Assembly (NCBI GenBank): GCA_037179335.1
Contig: JAKZHN010000017.1
Coordinates: forward strand, 620,001-684,000
Direction of reading: 5' to 3'
Length of the DNA: 64,000 nucleotides
From: Cyclaneusma minus
Taxonomy: Eukaryota > Ascomycota > Leotiomycetes > Marthamycetales > Marthamycetaceae
Each line of letters begins with the position of its first letter. Positions within the stretch are counted from its first letter, which is position 1. The notes beneath the pieces are model-generated. The model made no database searches. It worked only from the letters and a program-made list of their open reading frames with translations, and was not told the origin of the DNA. A program made the translations under genes and the position numbers. This document shows positions 11,801-22,628 of this stretch, one piece after another.

Positions 11801-13611
11801 GGAAGAAACTCCTGCCGAAAAGAAGCTGCCCAAGGTGCATCTCAGTCCGGAGGAGCTCCTCAAGCACGATTCTGGTCTCATCATCTTTAAGCTGCTTGAT
11901 GCCGAGCTTCCACGCACCAACGTGCAAGTGGAAGTTTTGGTTGACGACTATGCGTTCCCCAACTTTGTCTCTACGAAAGCCCGGTCTAAGAAATTCAAGT
12001 TTGATGAGATTGGAGACTGCTTTGTTCGTGAGCTCGAGTTCTCGAAGCTGACGATGCGTCTGCGGGAGAAGTCCGACAATAAGAGCTCTGATGATAAGGA
12101 CGAACACACGATTGCCAAGCTGACTGGTGATACCATGTCTACCTTGAAGCAATGCTTGGTATGTTTTACGTCTACTGTGTAATCCCCAAGCTAACATCCT
12201 GCAGAATAACCCTACGGTTCTCAAGCTCCGCGACGAAGAAGGTAAAGTCAGCAGCATCCAAGTCAGCCTCAAATACATTCCCGTCAAGATGCACCTCGAC
12301 CCGAGTGAAAGCATCAACAACATGGGCAAGCTCCGTGTGGATGTCCTTGACGGCGCGGACTTGCCCTCTGCGGACCGTAACGGCTACAGTGATCCATACT
12401 GCAAATTCGAGCTTAACGGGGTCAATGTCTACAAGACCAAGGTCCAAAAGAAGACGCTCCATCCTGCGTGGAACGAATTCTTCGAGGTCGACGTACCATC
12501 CCGAACGGCAGCAGATTTCCAGTGCAAAGTCTACGACTGGGATTTCGGTGACAAAGCGGATTTCCTCGGCGGTGCTTCCATTAACCTGGATATGCTAGAT
12601 CCCTTCCAACCACAAGAGTACAACCTGACTCTTGACGGAAAATCTGGTTCCGTACGTCTCCGCCTGCTTTTCAGACCCACCTACGTGACGAGATCTCGTC
12701 AAGGCTCATCTACCTTCTCCGGCACCTTCGCTGCTCCCGGAAAGGTAGTGACTAGCGTAGCCGGCGCGCCCATCAAGGGTGTTGGTATCGTCGGCGGCGC
12801 CGTTGGCCATGGTGTCGGCAAGGGTGTCGGCTTCATTCGCCACGGCTTCAAATCCAAGAAGAAAGACAACAACAGCGATATCGCTGTCGACGATTCTGAT
12901 GAGCCTATCGCCGATGGCAACGGCGCCAGCCTAGCACCCGCGGCCACGCTTACGGGCTCCGAAGAGAACTCGAGGTCGAACGCAGACTCGCCTTCACCGC
13001 CCCAAACTAACATGCTGGCAAGCTTGAGTTCGTCTACTGCGCACCTAAGACACAAGAGCTTCGGCGCTGCTAGCACGCACAGCACCAGCATCATGGGCGG
13101 TTCGGGCCCGGTCGGCACAGCTACGTTCCAGATCTTGTCTGCCCAGGGATATCCACCGAAAGAGAGTGTGTTGGTGTATATCAAACAGCTCACGCCCAAA
13201 GCCAAAGTCCTGCACAAGACGAAGCACATCAAATCGTCTACCGGAACTGTCACCTTTGATGACCAGTTCACGACGAAGTGTACCGCGGAACAGCAATTCC
13301 AGTTGCAAGTTAAAGCCCATTCTACATTCGGTTCTGACGATGACCTTGGCGAAGCATTGTTCTTTGTCGATGACAGTGGAAGCGGTGGCGAGAAAGCTAT
13401 CAAGGCGGGCAATGGAACGGTAGTGTTGAGAACGAGCTTCACGCCGGACCCGGACCAGGGAGGGATGGTGATTAATGGTTATGGGAACGGAGCGGCAAAT
13501 TCGAGTCCGAAGAGTATGAGGAGGAGCTTTTTGGCGAAGAGGGAAAATGGGGGGAGTAGGGTGGTCAGTGCGCAGAGTACGAGGGATGGGACGCCTACGC
13601 CGGGGAACTGA
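8875..13611 (+). CDS. tricalbin (SMP plus multiple C2 domains), ER-plasma membrane tether
   Basis: Four exons: 8875-9069, 9129-9432, 9487-12158 and 12205-13611, giving 1525 residues; all junctions are GT-AG and in phase. The order is a polar N-terminus, a hydrophobic hairpin at about residues 175-206 (LVATLGGGLGWVFLVMA), a synaptotagmin-like SMP lipid-transfer domain at about 236-443, then C2 domains near 450-570, 595-705, 730-855 and 1098-1210, and a divergent C2-like segment near 1360-1490. Several C2 domains keep the S/TDPY core and acidic loop residues expected for calcium binding. Tricalbins anchor in cortical ER and tether it to the plasma membrane, moving lipids through the SMP domain. 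The length matches yeast Tcb proteins (about 1200-1550). The linker after the third C2 is rich in Ala, Lys and Glu. Which yeast paralogue it equals cannot be told by eye. Confidence 0.93.
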
Positions 13612-14067
13612 GGAGTGTGAGGTACGAAATTTGCCTAGGTGGTGGAGGAAGAGGATGTGTGATGAGACTGGCATTGCGTTGGGCTTTTGCCCCTCAATCT
13701 CGTGGATTTCTAGCGACTTTGCCGGGTAGCATGAGTAAGGGCTTCACAAACTTTGCTAGCTATCGTGTTAGGGCGGGACAGGCTTCGTGGGAGCTGGCTA
13801 GTTGGTATGTTTATGTTAGGGATTACAAAAGGCTGGGCTGGCTGGCTTTGGGGGGACTATGGGATCAGGTACATACTATGTATTCTTTTAATTGCTGACT
13901 AAATATCATGTAATTCACTGAATTGCTTTTTCTCCGCTGCTTGCGAGTTCCGCGGAGCCTCAGCTCAGAGCGAGGTCGTTATCGACAACTTGAAAGTTGA
14001 GATATAGTATATACTGTCACGAATGGGGAAACGGGTGTGTGTGGAAATCGGCAGTCTTGGGAAGGGG

Positions 14068-14265
14068 CACTCATGTATGCTCCACCACCTCCAACCCTTT
14101 TCACATTTCGCACCACTCCCCGCTCTCCCGTTTCCATTCTAGTAGCCCATGAACGTCTATGCTTTTAAGGCAGCCTTGGCTTGTTGGCGGCGAGTAAGAC
14201 AGTTGAGCGGACATACAGAGACTGAGGATATCGCAAGCGACGATGAACACGACACAGAACACGAC
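14068..14265 (-). pseudogene. truncated copy of the 63-aa membrane protein gene
   Basis: This segment aligns by eye with 2120-2304. It includes the 3' half of the coding region (the VVFCVVFIVAC membrane core is still readable), the stop region and about 80 bp of 3' flank. The 5' half, with the initiator ATG, is missing. After the membrane core an indel shifts the frame, so the basic tail is lost. It lies in the same orientation as the parent and ends inside the segment duplicated at 14225. I call it a 5'-truncated, frameshifted fragment. Confidence 0.7.
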
Positions 14266-14356
14266 TGCCAGCTGTGAGGGGAGGAGGGGCCTTGAAATAC
14301 CCGAGTGAGAGTCTCGAAAGATGTTGTGTATGATGGGGAAATGGGAAAAGTCTGAT

Positions 14357-14475
14357 ACATACGACCATAGACTGAGGAGAACTGGCAAACCCGTCCGCTC
14401 TTGCATACATAAGCCTCAGATCGGCAGATTAGTAGTTGGGTGGGTGACCACCAGCGAATACCTGCTGTTGTATGT
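14357..14475 (+). rRNA. 5S ribosomal RNA gene (dispersed)
   Basis: The 119-nt segment starts ACATACGACCATAG and ends GTTGTATGT. The first nine bases pair with the last nine (ACATACGAC with GTTGTATGT, one G-U), forming 5S helix I. The internal promoter and loop E/helix IV region contains TTAGTAGTTGGGTGGGTGAC followed by CACCAGCGAATACC, a near-invariant fungal 5S stretch. RNA polymerase III termination is expected at the T4 run just after the gene (14475-14478) or the T5 run at 14486-14490. In filamentous ascomycetes 5S genes are scattered as single copies among protein genes, which fits this position between the tricalbin and cytochrome b5 genes. The middle part differs from the Neurospora sequence I remember, but pairing is kept. 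Confidence 0.93.
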
Positions 14476-14490
14476 TTTGTATTTATTTTT
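14475..14490 (+). terminator. RNA polymerase III terminator of the 5S gene
   Basis: A T4 run begins at the last base of the 5S RNA and a T5 run follows at 14486-14490. Runs of four or more T on the coding strand are the standard Pol III stop signal. Confidence 0.6.
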
Positions 14491-14792
14491 GGCCATCGTG
14501 CATCACACAGTCCTCTCTCTCTCTCTTTTGAGATCTTGCTTGTGGGGTCTTTTGTTTCTGGGATTGTGGTGGGTCGTCTGGTATACGTGGAGGATACGAG
14601 GAACCAATGGCAGCAAGGCCGACTCGGCTTAGCAAATCGTGGCTGCACGTTTTACCTCGGCATACCCGCAAGGTGCTGGTGTGAGCCGACGGCTGGCGCT
14701 TTTATCTCCGTCTTTCTGCTCGTTCCTAGATCACTCCCAGACATTCTACTATCCGTCCCAATACAGAGACTCTCGGATACTTTTCCAGAATN

Positions 14793-15359
14793 AGGATATC
14801 GCAAGCGACGATGAACACGACACAGAACACGACTGCCAGCTGTGAGGGGAGGAGGGGCCTTGAAATACCCGAGTGAGAGTCTCGAAAGATGTTGTGTATG
14901 ATGGGGAAATGGGAAAAGTCTGATACATACGACCATAGACTGAGGAGAACTGGCAAACCCGTCCGCTCTTGCATACATAAGCCTCAGATCGGCAGATTAG
15001 TAGTTGGGTGGGTGACCACCAGCGAATACCTGCTGTTGTATGTTTTGTATTTATTTTTGGCCATCGTGCATCACACAGTCCTCTCTCTCTCTCTTTTGAG
15101 ATCTTGCTTGTGGGGTCTTTTGTTTCTGGGATTGTGGTGGGTCGTCTGGTATACGTGGAGGATACGAGGAACCAATGGCAGCAAGGCCGACTCGGCTTAG
15201 CAAATCGTGGCTGCACGTTTTACCTCGGCATACCCGCAAGGTGCTGGTGTGAGCCGACGGCTGGCGCTTTTATCTCCGTCTTTCTGCTCGTTCCTAGATC
15301 ACTCCCAGACATTCTACTATCCGTCCCAATACAGAGACTCTCGGATACTTTTCCAGAAT
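14793..15359. repeat. second copy of the 567-bp direct duplication (probable assembly artefact)
   Basis: Identical by eye to 14225-14791, starting directly after the N at 14792. Unique sequence resumes at 15360 and leads into the 5' region of the cytochrome b5 gene. Treat this as the same locus as the first copy unless reads spanning both prove otherwise. Confidence 0.85.
14925..15043 (+). rRNA. 5S rRNA, second copy inside the duplicated block
   Basis: Same 119-nt sequence as 14357-14475, offset by exactly 568 bases. Because it sits inside the suspected unmerged contig overlap, it should not be counted as an independent gene. Confidence 0.6.
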
Positions 15360-15594
15360 TCCTTGACTGGTTTGCTGGATCATCGCCTCCCGTCTGCGCC
15401 TACGGTACCTACTCGAAAGAAACCCAGGCGCAAAGCGAACCGAGGCGCAAACCCTACAATCGAGACGAGACGAGGCGAACGAGGCGAACGAGGACAGAAT
15501 AGGATAGGAGAGACTGAGAGAAGGATAGAACGTTTCGAAAGAGAAATACATAGCTAAGGAGGGGAAGGAAAGGAAAGAAAGGAAAGAAAGCAAG

Positions 15595-16013
15595 ATGTCG
15601 AAGACGATTTCTACAGCCGAGGTGGCGAAGCACAACAAGGATTCGAGTGAGGGCATGTACATCATCATTGATGATGGCGTTTACGACGTTACCGGTATTC
15701 TCCCCCTTCCTCCCCTTCCTCCCCCTCTCCGTATCTCTCAGGCTTTCTGCGTATCTCGCACATCTCCCACTAGCTTTTATTCCTACTACTCACCCCTAAA
15801 CCCAATGAACAAGCTCACTTTCTTGTGATTATATACTGATTTGTGATGTAAATAGGTTTTGTAGAAGAACATCCCGGCGGCTCGAAGATTCTGAAGCGTG
15901 TTGCGGGCAAGGATGCGACGAAGCAGTTTTGGAAATATCATAATGAGGGGGTGTTGAAGAAGTATGAGAAGAGGTTGAAGATTGGGACGGTGGGGGAGAG
16001 TGCTAAGTTGTGA
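15595..16013 (+). CDS. short soluble cytochrome b5-like heme protein
   Basis: Two exons, 15595-15694 and 15856-16013, encode 85 residues; the 161-nt intron starts GTATTC and ends AATAG. The product is a bare cytochrome b5 heme-binding fold. It begins MSKTISTAEVAKHN, has the strand YIIIDDGVYDVTGF, then EEHPGG with the first axial heme histidine, and FWKYHNEG with the second. Cytochrome b5 proteins pass electrons to desaturases, hydroxylases or P450s. Most are tail-anchored in the ER and about 120-140 residues long. This one stops after GTVGESAKL with no C-terminal membrane anchor, so it should be cytosolic unless an alternative 3' exon exists. The coding strand ends in strongly G-rich codons, and the downstream 250 bp are also G-rich. 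Confidence 0.88.
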
Positions 16014-16582
16014 GGAGGGGGCTGTTGTTGCTGGTTGGAGGCGTGGGGCTGGGAAGGGGGCTGAATGTTTGTGGGGTGGGATGCGAGTGGAGGTTGGGAA
16101 AGGAGATGGGGGTGGGGGGGTGAGAGGATGTGTTTATAAACTGGGGAGAGAGGGTTTGTGGATAGGTTGGTTGGGATTGGGAATGGCAGCGGCTTCGTTA
16201 AATCAGACGGGTGGAGGGATTGATGAGTACCTATATGGAATACATGGCATTTTTTCTCTTTGGTATATATAAGACTTCTCTGCAGGGCTGTTCAACCTCC
16301 CTCCTGGACCGGTGCCATTGCATTTGTCAAGGAGGATGTCTCATATCTATACTGGTATTCCAAAAATTCCATCACTCACTTCTGTCCAACTCCCAGACGA
16401 CGAGGTCTGCCCTCTCAAGTGACCGAGTCTTCTCAAACTCTGTCGATCTCTCCGCCAGCACATAGATCCAGCAAATCTAGATCCACACCTCAACCACCCA
16501 TCACTCCACCCTCACGAAACACCTAGCATCATCGCAATTCCGCATCTCACATCTCATAGCCCCGTCCCCTATCTCGCAATCC
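16014..16582. other. convergent 3' flanks, no gene recognised
   Basis: The cytochrome b5 gene (plus) and the transcription factor gene (minus) end towards each other here. The left half is very G-rich on the plus strand. No frame in this stretch has domain features. Confidence 0.5.
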
Positions 16583-19500
16583 TCACCCCAGCCCAACCCC
16601 CCAAGCCGCATTCCCCAACTGCTTAATCAACCCACACAAATTCTCCACAATCAGCGGCGCACTCCCTTCCCCAGTCTCGCAATTCCCCTGCAGCACCGCC
16701 TGCGCTATTTCCATACAAGCTCGCGGATCGCAAACTGCCGCCACACTGCCCTCCTTGCCCCCAGCGTCCATCGGTGCCCGAATCGCCGGAATATCCTTCG
16801 AGAAACCGGAAATCCAGCGCTGCGATTCCAAGCTCTCGGTGCCGTCCAGAAACACATACTGTCGCGAAATCGGATCCACGCTCGCAAAGCCAGGCAGCTG
16901 TTGCGTGGCGCCGTCTTCGCCAGATAATCGCGGATTCGTGCAATGACTGACTTTGGTCAGCACACCGTATGTCCATAAGTTGAGACTGGCGTGGTGCACA
17001 GCGACGGCGTAGAAATTCTTCAGCTGGGATTTGGGAAACGGTTTTGCGGTGCGCAGGATCTGGCCGGCGTGCCAGAGCGCTTGGCGGGCGTCTTTGGAGG
17101 AGGCCCAGGTGAGGAGGGCGGGGTAGGCGCGTCGGGCTTCCTCTTCGCCTTCTTTGCCGGAGAAGGAGAGCAGGTCGTCGAGCGAGACGTGGAGATGGAG
17201 AAGAAGGAGGTTGAGAAGTAGCTCGCTGGGGTAGGGCGAGTGTGCGGAGGTGGCGAGGGTGGCGGTTAGGAGCTGGAATTGGTAGAGGGTTTGGCAGAGT
17301 TCTTGGTGGCGGGTGGCGAGCACGATGCTGTTGGACTGGAAGAGGGGGCGCATTTTTCGGTATTCGAAGATCATGCCCCAGATGGCGTAGAGATAGATCA
17401 AGATGGCGAGTTGCGTATCAATGCGGTCCTGATGGATTTTGAGAGCTGATGGATCCCGGAGGATATCTCGCAGGGAAGGGAGCTTGTCTCCAGGATCGGC
17501 AGCCTTGCTCAAATAGATTTTCTTCCACTCGTGCGCATTTTTGGCAAGCCAGAGGTCTCTAGATTCGGGAAGCGGTAATTTCAGTTCGGCGTAGGATATT
17601 ACTGGGTTCAGCATTGTTGCGATCGACTGCTGAGCATCGCGTATGAAAGCATGATGTGTAAGTCTAGACATGGAATAGTCAGTAAAGAACTTTTTGATCT
17701 AGATGCCATAGAAGAAGATAGGTTTAACGCCCTCTGTATTTTTCAGGGGGCACAGAAGAAATAGAGTGCAATACCTCTTCCATGATTCAGCCAATGCCCA
17801 CTTAAGCCACTTTTCTTCTAAGACTGCGCCGTGATCTTCAGATGTCACTGGGACGTATAAGTACGTATGACGTTGGAATCTCCCAGCATATCGGAGCATG
17901 GTAACTGGTTGAAATATATGACTTTCTGCAATTTCCATTTTTCGCCTGTTACCGCTCCAGAGGCCGAGGTCTAGTGCTAGCAAAAAAGCTTGTAGAGTTT
18001 GGATATCTCGAATCAAGAGGTTGTTTCCCTCGAACTAACACATGAATTAGTAGTTGCGTCTCAGAGATGCCAATGTTAAGGTTTTGATACACCAATATCT
18101 ATAGTCAAACATAGCTCAACAACCCTACACGTCGTTTTTCAAATGAGATTTGAGGGTATGAAGGGATGTGAGAAAAGGTGTTGTATTCATACCATGTTAG
18201 GAATCGCGTTACGGATGGCTTCTTGCAATGCGTAACTGCTCGGCGAATTAGAATTTGAACAGACAACGCTATTGGTACAAGCTTCCTTGAAGAGATTCCC
18301 ACTTGCCCAAATTTTCGAAGCGTGGAATTTGTTGTCAGAGCGGCTCCGCAAGCCACTGCAGAAGCAAGCCACTGGGGAGACATCGTGCTGAGCTTTATAC
18401 TACTAGCATGTACCCACGGCTCCGAGTCAGCTATGTGGGACGATAGAAACAGCCGTATAAATATTTCTGCCATATCAGTGGATGGGAAAGAAGACGCCAC
18501 TCGTGTCATTGTAGAGTCCTGTTTGCAAGTCCCCAGCACCAAAGCTAGGACTTTATCTCGACTGCCCTGGTCAAGGCGGCCTATATCCAAGCGGCTTGCA
18601 GCATAATGGTTCACTCGAAAGCCGGGTTGAGACACATCGCCAGAAGACATTGGCAAGTCGTGTTGTTCGTTGTAAGCTGAATCGGTTTGGCTGGGACTCC
18701 AGCTGAAAGGCGACTCGGTCCAGACTTTGGATAGCTTCTGGCGCATTTCCAGCATGTCTACTGAATCTTTGGATGCGGAATGAGCGTTCGACATGATATT
18801 TTCATCATTCATGGTCCCGAGAAGACCGAAGTCTAGGTCGTTCAACTCGAAATTGCCGTTGTTTCCGCAAAAGTCGAGCACCGGCATGGCCTGGTCCTCC
18901 ATAATGCCCCTGGAGTGGTCGAATGGCTGCAGAGTCATGACATCCCGAAGGAAGTGAGTAAACTGCATCTGGGAAGCGTCCAGTGGGTTGCTCTCTGGCG
19001 GCAGGGTAATTGGAAACCCTTTAATAAGAGGTCAGCATTGAAGTCCTCCAACACTGAGCTTGATGTCTTTCAAGACTGAAGTTATAGGTCAAGGGAAGAT
19101 TGGAACTGACCCATGGTTTCCGGCGTAGCTAACTGTTGAGCCTCATGACTTGTATCTGATCTCATATATTCCGGATGAGCCCCACCTTGGGGTATTGGAT
19201 GACTTGATTCGGGAACTTGGGAAGACGACAGAGGTTGCTCGACTTGCATATTTTGCACTGGATTTTCTCTTCCACCGTTGGCAGAAAGATGTAGCAGATG
19301 CATGGCTGCAGTAGAACCGGCTTCTGAAGCAGTACTAGTGTATTCACAAGTGAGATTCCTCGTCTTGCATCTCGTACAAGGCTTGCTCTCTTCACATTTG
19401 ACCCTTGCAACGGCACAAGCTCGACACGCGTGGCTCACTCTGCCCACCACCGGCGCAGAAGCGTTTTTCTTTCTCCTCTTAGCCTCTGAGTCCGAGTTGT

Positions 19501-19939
19501 GGTTCGCAGCATGCCGTTTCAATAAGTCTGCCCTAGCAAAAGCTATAAAAAAAGTCAGCCTATCATAGAATAGCTAAATAATGCTAGTGATGTAATGTTC
19601 TATTACGCTACCTTTGGAGCAGACAGTACAAGAAAAACGTCTCCCTAGAGTATGTGACTGGATATGCCTCGCTAGGTGTTCAGGACGGCTATAGCGTCGT
19701 TGGCAATCAGCACACTGATAGAGACCGCCGGATGTAGTACTGTGAGACCCGGGTAGCGTGCCATGTGGGAGTGATTGTTGTGTCGTGGGAGTACTTTGGT
19801 CGGAGTCAGCTCCGTTAGTGACATCCGGGCTGTCCATAGGATCCCCAAACCCGCTCAACCTTATATCGCCGATATATTGCATAAAATCCGGGGAGCTCAA
19901 GCGAGAGAAGTCCGGAATTGTGGGAGGAATCGGGGGCAC
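16583..19939 (-). CDS. transcription factor with two C2H2 fingers, a Zn2Cys6 cluster and a fungal_trans domain
   Basis: Six exons on the minus strand: 19612-19939, 19111-19542, 18307-19018, 18193-18235, 17775-18034 and 16583-17663, giving 951 residues. Two C2H2 fingers use C76, C79, H92, H96 and C104, C107, H120, H124; the first intron interrupts the second finger. A classic Zn2Cys6 binuclear cluster follows (C149, C152, C159, C165, C168, C175) with a Lys/Arg-rich lead (KRRKK) that may be a nuclear signal. The C-terminal half is a fungal-specific transcription factor domain, recognised by GLWSGNRRKMEIAES and ISYAELKLPLP. This C2H2 plus Zn2Cys6 architecture is known in a small group of Pezizomycotina regulators; target genes are unknown. 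The third intron appears to use a GC donor. It is divergent from the OMA1-like gene, with 483 bp between the starts. Confidence 0.85.
18236..18306 (-). other. 71-nt GC-AG intron in the transcription factor gene
   Basis: Reading past this point in the upstream frame departs from the family pattern. Removing bases 18306 down to 18236 (donor GCAAGT, acceptor CAG) joins LRKFG to YALQEAIRNAIPNM, which fits the conserved core of such regulators and restores phase. A GT donor four bases later would break the frame. GCAAGT is the standard donor of GC-AG introns. Confidence 0.7.
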
Positions 19940-20422
19940 CGGGCTAGAAATATATGAATGATCTTTTTCGCAGATCTTGCCCTAAAGCGGCGAGCGCGCG
20001 TCTGCTGCAGGATTTTGATATTCGCATTTCGCAAGTCGCATATTATTCGTGGCCATGCTTGGCGATACCTATCTCCGCTATGTGACCGCTCCACTTCTCC
20101 ATCAGCGGCAATGCACATGCGGCCATGCTGGAGTACATGATTTAACTTCAGTTTACTGTCTCGATGACACTTTTCAGTTCCAACAAAGGGATCCAGTTTT
20201 GACAAGAAATCTTTTGCCGCTACAATATAACCTTGCGCTTTGGAGGATTCACGGCTTGAGGTTGTGTTCTATATTACAACAGTTACGTTGCTGCGATTTC
20301 CCATTACTTAGAGCCCATGTAGACTTTTCCTAATCTCTTGGATCTCTTCTACTTTCTAGTTCACCAAATCATTTCACTGCATTTCTCCCATTTGAAGAGG
20401 CTGGGTTTTAAGTGGGTTAGCG
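19940..20422. promoter_or_regulatory. shared divergent promoter region
   Basis: The 483 bp separate the start codons of the minus-strand transcription factor and the plus-strand OMA1-like gene (its upstream-most candidate start). Both promoters must lie here. No specific factor-binding site stands out to me. The fungal C/T-rich start-proximal tract is seen on the plus side. Confidence 0.4.
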
Positions 20423-22263
20423 GTGCGTTGCAGGTATCAATCTGGTGGGGAGCCAACATGTAGCGTGGTTGCTTTTAGCGACGGCATCTTCAATTCTCAT
20501 TTCTCAACTGCGCAACTTCGCGATCGCCTCAACATCAATCGTCAGACTGAGCTGGTCGTGGCGTGGGAAAACCTCAGTCTCCAACAATGCCGCTCTTTCG
20601 CCCCCAGCTCCTCTCCATTTCTCGCAGTGCCCTGCGCTCTCCGCGTCTCGTCACGCACTCCCCCACCACGTCTCCCAATTCCGTCCCTCCAAACGCGTCT
20701 CGTCTCTTCCAAACCCGACAAAGATGAATCCTCACCACGCGATTCCTCCTCCTCTCCTACGCACAACTCAGAACAAGCAGAACCCAGGTTCACGGTCCAC
20801 CCCAGCCTCGCCAAACGGCTCGACCGCGAAATGAGATGGCAGGAGTGGGAAGAACGCCATCTCCCCCGATTCATCTACATATACACTCGATTCCTACGCA
20901 GACCCCCGATTCAACGTCTTATCATTTTGATGACGATTTCCGGCACGGTATTCTATCTGTGGAATTTGGAAAAGGTGCCGGTTACGGGGAGGTCGAGGTT
21001 CAATTGGAAGAGCGATGCGACTATGGATCAGTTGGGGAAGGCGGCTGCGACGCAGATGATGATTAAGACGCAGGGGAGGAGGTTGAATGGGGATGATGAG
21101 AGGCTTGTGAGGGTTAGGAGGATTGTGGAGAGGTTGTTGGCTGTCAAGGGTTGGGAGGAGGAGTTGAGGTTGCGGGAAGGGAGGAAGTGGATGATCAATG
21201 TGATTGATGACGAAAGTAAGTCTTGCTGCTGTTGCTGCTCATTTTCCCGTTTGTCGGCTTCATATCGCTGCCATGGCTTCGGTTTTCGATATTGGTCTTA
21301 TGTGGTTTTATTGACCCCAAAAAAGATATCAGCGCTTTCGTCGTAAGCGGCGGCTACATTTTCGTCGCAACCGGCCTGTTGAATCTGTGTCCCAGCGATG
21401 GCATGGTGGCTGCGGTATTGGCCCACGAGATAGCACACCAAGTTGCCAAACACTCGGCCGAGCGCGCAAGTTCACAGAGTTGGATCAGTCCAGTTCTGTG
21501 TACTGTGGCGAGCTTGTTTACGCTCGGTATGCCGCTGGCTTTTATGCTGGCACACAGTGTTTATTATGCGAAGGAGGCACCCAAGTCGAGGATTATCGAG
21601 GCGGAAGCTGATCAGATCGGGCTGATGCTTATGGCTGATGCGTGCTATGATCCGAGAGAGGCGATCATGTTTTTTGAGGCAATGGAGAGGGAAGATGCGA
21701 AGAGGAAGGAGGTGGGTGCGAAGAGATTGCAGACAGATAGGGAGTGGACGAGTACGCATCCTTTGGTGAGTTTGGAATCTGCTTCTTTTGTCTGTGGTTT
21801 CTTTAAGCGGATCTTGCCTGCGTGTATGGGGTGTCCACCAATTGCGTTGGCGGGATCTGTCGATTTGGATTGCTTTCAGTCAATTTTGGTTTCTTTCTCG
21901 ATGCCGAGCCCCACCCCATCCCCAACCTCACAATCGCACCGCCATTACTGATCGTTGCAACCCCATTCTCTACCAATCCCTCCCTCCAAACTCCATTTGT
22001 ACGAGCCATTCTCCTCCTCTTCAATATACTCCCGTGCCACCAAAACCACTTAGAAACATCTCCCTTCTCTCTTCCCCCATCTCTCCCCACATCCAAACCC
22101 ACAACTAACAAGCCCCCAGAACAAAACTCGCATCTCAAAAATCCTGTCCCTCCTCCCCTCCGTCACCGAGCGCCGCTCCGCCCGCGGCTGCGCAGCTCTA
22201 TCATCCGACTTCGCAGGATTCCAAGATGCCATCCGGGATCTGCGAGAAACATTGCCTGAGTAA
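20423..22263 (+). CDS. oma1: OMA1-like mitochondrial inner-membrane M48 metalloprotease
   Basis: Exons 20423-21215, 21326-21765 and 22120-22263 give 458 residues. One membrane segment lies near residues 161-182 (LIILMTISGTVFYLW). The zinc site is HEIAH, with H298 and H302 as ligands and E299 as the catalytic base, followed by an EAEAD motif supplying the third ligand. The C-terminal exon joins THPL to NKTRISKILSLLP, as expected for OMA1. OMA1 cleaves dynamin-like Mgm1/OPA1 and other substrates under mitochondrial stress. The start is uncertain. The open frame begins at 20423 with an acidic leader unlike a presequence. An ATG at 20587 in a different frame gives 46 acid-free, Arg-rich residues (MPLFRPQLLSISRSALRSP and onward), a much better mitochondrial signal, but no intron links it to the main frame. 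A one-base indel is possible. The second intron is long (354 nt). Confidence 0.82.
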
Positions 22264-22628
22264 TCAGTACCCACTAAGCAGTGCTCTCTCCCTCTTGCTC
22301 TCAAATTCCGAGATCATAGGTTGGAAACATCAAAGTATCGGCCGAAACAGAGTTCCGCTGCATCTAGGCAACTAGACCTGAGAAAACGAAATGAACCGAA
22401 CTGGCTGGTACGAGGGTGAGGTGAATGAAGCGCGGCGTGCCTGAAATGTATGAATACATAGACCCTATGATTCTGCAAAAAGCCGGGGTGTTACAAGCCC
22501 AGAATTAGACCATTAGTGGAGATAACAGCAAGTCAATAGGATGATAGATATTAGACCTAGCGATTAAAATGAGCACAAGTGGGATGCTGACATCGAGGTG
22601 GTCTCGGTGACGGAGACTTCGAGAATGT

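Larger units (their letters stand above)
14225..14791. repeat. first copy of a 567-bp direct duplication (probable assembly artefact)
   Basis: Bases 14225-14791 recur at 14793-15359 with no difference that I can see, including the whole 5S rRNA gene. The copies are separated by one ambiguous base (n) at 14792. Two identical blocks around one N is what a scaffolder leaves when two contigs with overlapping ends are placed side by side without merging. Probably only one copy exists in the genome. Confidence 0.85.

Noticed and set aside
14652..15216. Proteins read from the duplicated block at 14.2-15.4 kb
   Set aside because: They cross a 5S rRNA gene and an assembly N, and repeat because the block is duplicated.
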